DNA of 64,000 nucleotides from Artemia franciscana (Eukaryota > Arthropoda > Branchiopoda > Anostraca > Artemiidae). Below are positions 62,149-64,000 of the stretch, piece after piece (the stretch's first letter is position 1; each line of letters opens with the position of its first letter). Under the pieces are notes generated by a model. It had not been told where the DNA came from and ran no database searches. It saw nothing but the letters and a program-made list of their open reading frames with translations. The DNA lies in NCBI RefSeq assembly GCF_032884065.1, contig NC_088865.1:44959152-45023151 (forward strand), written 5' to 3'. The position numbers were made by a program, and so were the translations under genes.

Positions 62149-64000
62149 AGCCTATTTTCCAAGTTGGTGTTTGCTTGTCCTCATAACTGTTTTTGTGTGT
62201 TTGTGTTTGTGACTCTGTGTGTTTGTCTGCATTTTTATCTATCTCTCTGTCTGCCTGTGTGTCTAAATGGCTGTTTTATGGTTCCCCTGTCTATCTTTGT
62301 CTGTCTGTGTGTCTGACTGGCTGTTTTCTGGTCTCTCTTACTATGCTTGATCGTCTGAGTGGGTGTTTGCATATTTCTGTGTCTGTTTTTATGTGTTTGT
62401 ATGTCTTAATCTCGGTGTTTGCTTGTGTTTCTATATCTCTCTCTCTCTTAGTGCCCGTGTGTTTAAGCGAGTGTTTGCTTGTTTCTCTGTCTGTTTTTGT
62501 GAGTTTGCATGTCTGACTCTATGTATTTGTCGCTCTATCTATCTCTGGGCCCATACATCTCAGCAGTTGGCTGCTTGTTCCCTTGTCTGTCTTTGTGTGT
62601 TGGTGTTTTTGAATCTTTGGGTTTGCTTGTTTCTCTCTTTTTGTACCTATTTGCCCGAATGGCTGTTGGATTGTCTCTTTATCTGTCTTTGTGTGTTTTT
62701 GTGTCTAATCCTGTGTGTTTGTAAGTGTTTGCTTGTCTCTTTCTCTCTGTCTGTGGGTTTGACTGCCTGTTTGCTTGTCTCTCTCACTGTGTTTTTGCGT
62801 CTGAGCGAGTGTTTGCAGGCTTCTGTCTTTTCGTTTTCTTATGTCAGACTTTGTGTGGTATGTGTCTCTCTCTCTCTCTCTCTCTCTGTCTCTGCCTGTG
62901 TGTCTGAGCAGTTCTTTACTTGTCTCTGTGTCTGTCTTTGTATGGTCTTTTTGTCTTTGTTTGTTTGTTTGTTTTTTTGTCTTTCTCTCTGTCTCTGCCT
63001 GTGAATATCAGCAGATGTATTCTTGTCCCCGTATTTGTCTTTGAGTGTTTGTGTGTCCAGATCTTTGTGTTTGTGGGTTTGACTTTGTTTGTTTGTATGT
63101 CTTTCTTTCTCTCTCTGTCTCTCTCTCTCTCAGTCTGGGCCGATATTAGCTTGTCCTTTTGTCTGTCTTTGTATGTTTGCGTGTCTGAATCTGCGTGTTT
63201 GTATGTGTCTTTTGTTTCTCTCACTGTTTCTGTGCTTATTTGTCTGAGCAGCTGTTTACTTGTCTCTATTTCTATCTTTTTGTTTCCAACTCCGTGTGTT
63301 TTTTCATATTTGCTTGTCTTTTTCTCTCTCTGTGCATGTATGTTTGACTGCCTGTTCGTATGTCTCTCTCACTGTGTCTTTATGTCTGAGCGGTTGTTTG
63401 TATTTTTCTGTATCTGTCTTTGTGTGTTTTTAAGTCTTACTCTGTATCAGACACTGTATCTGACTAAGTGTTCGGATGTGTTTTTGTCTTGCTCTCTCTT
63501 TATCTGTATGTCTGAGTGGTCGTTTGCTTGTCTCTCTCTTCATGTCAACGTGTCTGAGTGGGTTTTCGCTTGTCTCCATGTTTGTCTTTGTCTGTCTGAA
63601 TCTGTGTGTTTGCACGTGTGCCTGTCTTTATCACTCTTTGAGTTTGTGTGTCTGAGCGGCTGTTTGCTTGTTTCTTTTTGTGTGTTTTTGTGTCTGACAC
63701 TGTGTGTTTGCTTATGTTTCTGTCTATTTTTTATCTCCCTCTCTCTCTATCTCTGTCCATGTACCTATCTCTCTGAGTGAATATTTGCTTGCTGTAGTGC
63801 CTGTCATTCTGTGTTTGTGTGACTGAGTTTGTGTTTTTGTAGATGGCTTTTCTCTCTCTCTCTCTGTGCCTGTGAGTTAGAGCGACTGTTTTCTTGTCTT
63901 TCTCTCTCTCTTTGTGTGTGTTTGATTGGATGTTTACTTGTTTCTGTATGTTTGTATATCTAAATCTGTGTCTGTTTTTGTGTTTTCGTCTCTCTCTGTC
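60250..64000 (+). repeat. CT/TG-rich low-complexity array with loose ~100-200-bp periodicity (runs off window)
   Basis: (CT)n blocks alternate with TGTCTGACTCTGTGTGTTTG and GTCTGAG(C/T)G(A/G)GTGTTTGCT blocks many times (for example near 60395, 61515, 61630, 62000, 62200 and 63710). The blocks are diverged, so the array is old. All reading frames over 60250-64000 are Ser/Leu/Phe/Cys-rich artefacts of the composition. Confidence 0.9.
60325..61240. repeat. Large palindrome, arms ~60325-60672 and ~60890-61240
   Basis: The outer ends AAGTTGTTAACTTAAAGAAA and TTTCTTTATGTTAACAACTT mirror each other. So do CAGCTGTTTACTTTTCCCC / GGGAAAAGCAAACAGCTG and GTAAGTGTTTGCTGGTCTCT / AGACCAGCAAACACTTAC. The centre is a (CT)n to (GA)n switch at about 60861. 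About 90 percent arm identity by eye. Confidence 0.9.

Noticed and set aside
60250-64000. Many long open frames on both strands, up to 286 codons, rich in Ser, Leu, Phe and Cys or in Arg and Glu
   Set aside because: They are translations of CT/TG low-complexity repeats; overlapping frames on both strands are open at once and no domain is present.

Overview
The window is eukaryotic nuclear DNA, AT-rich, with multi-kilobase introns full of transposable elements and low-complexity repeats. Gene content points to an arthropod: a cuticle protein of the Knickkopf/Skeletor family and a secreted ferritin with an iron-responsive element. The overall look fits a crustacean with a repeat-rich genome (a branchiopod such as brine shrimp is my guess, from memory only).

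Two spliced host genes can be rebuilt by joining exons in phase. (1) Plus strand, 4513-22805: the last five exons (about 332 codons) of a Knickkopf/Skeletor-family protein, covering the end of the DOMON domain, the conserved C-terminal region and a hydrophobic GPI-anchor-like tail. Its 5' exons lie upstream of the window. (2) Minus strand, 48819 down to 27990: a complete five-exon secreted H-type ferritin (238 codons) with signal peptide and all ferroxidase residues. A canonical CAGUGA iron-responsive element lies 71 nt before its ATG, with a TATA-like box and initiator behind it. The genes converge tail to tail, 5.2 kb apart.

Most of the rest is mobile or repetitive. 1-1478 is a broken LINE. 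1840-4206, 15785-17430 and 51001-52724 are copies of one repeat family containing long hairpins. SINEs lie at 9395-9683 and 40466-40790. Helitron-like units lodged beside (TA)n tracts lie at 13655-14888 and 46747-46945. A hAT relic is at 19270-19545 and a LINE relic at 29225-30115. A full-length LINE with two intact ORFs sits in ferritin intron 3 (32312-36560). A decayed element with an uncharacterised transposase-like gene and matching inverted ends is at 41788-44142, and a LINE tail fragment at 48311-48480. The right end (60250-64000) is a CT/TG-rich array containing a large palindrome.

The most unusual observation is that both host genes have tandem repeats made from their own splice junctions. 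About 44 monomers of 50 bp (151-bp trimers in the core) before the last knk-like exon resemble that exon's acceptor plus its first 15 coding bases. Three 78-bp units after ferritin exon 1 resemble its donor junction. The second is that the hairpin arms in the dispersed family match each other almost perfectly within a copy while differing between copies.
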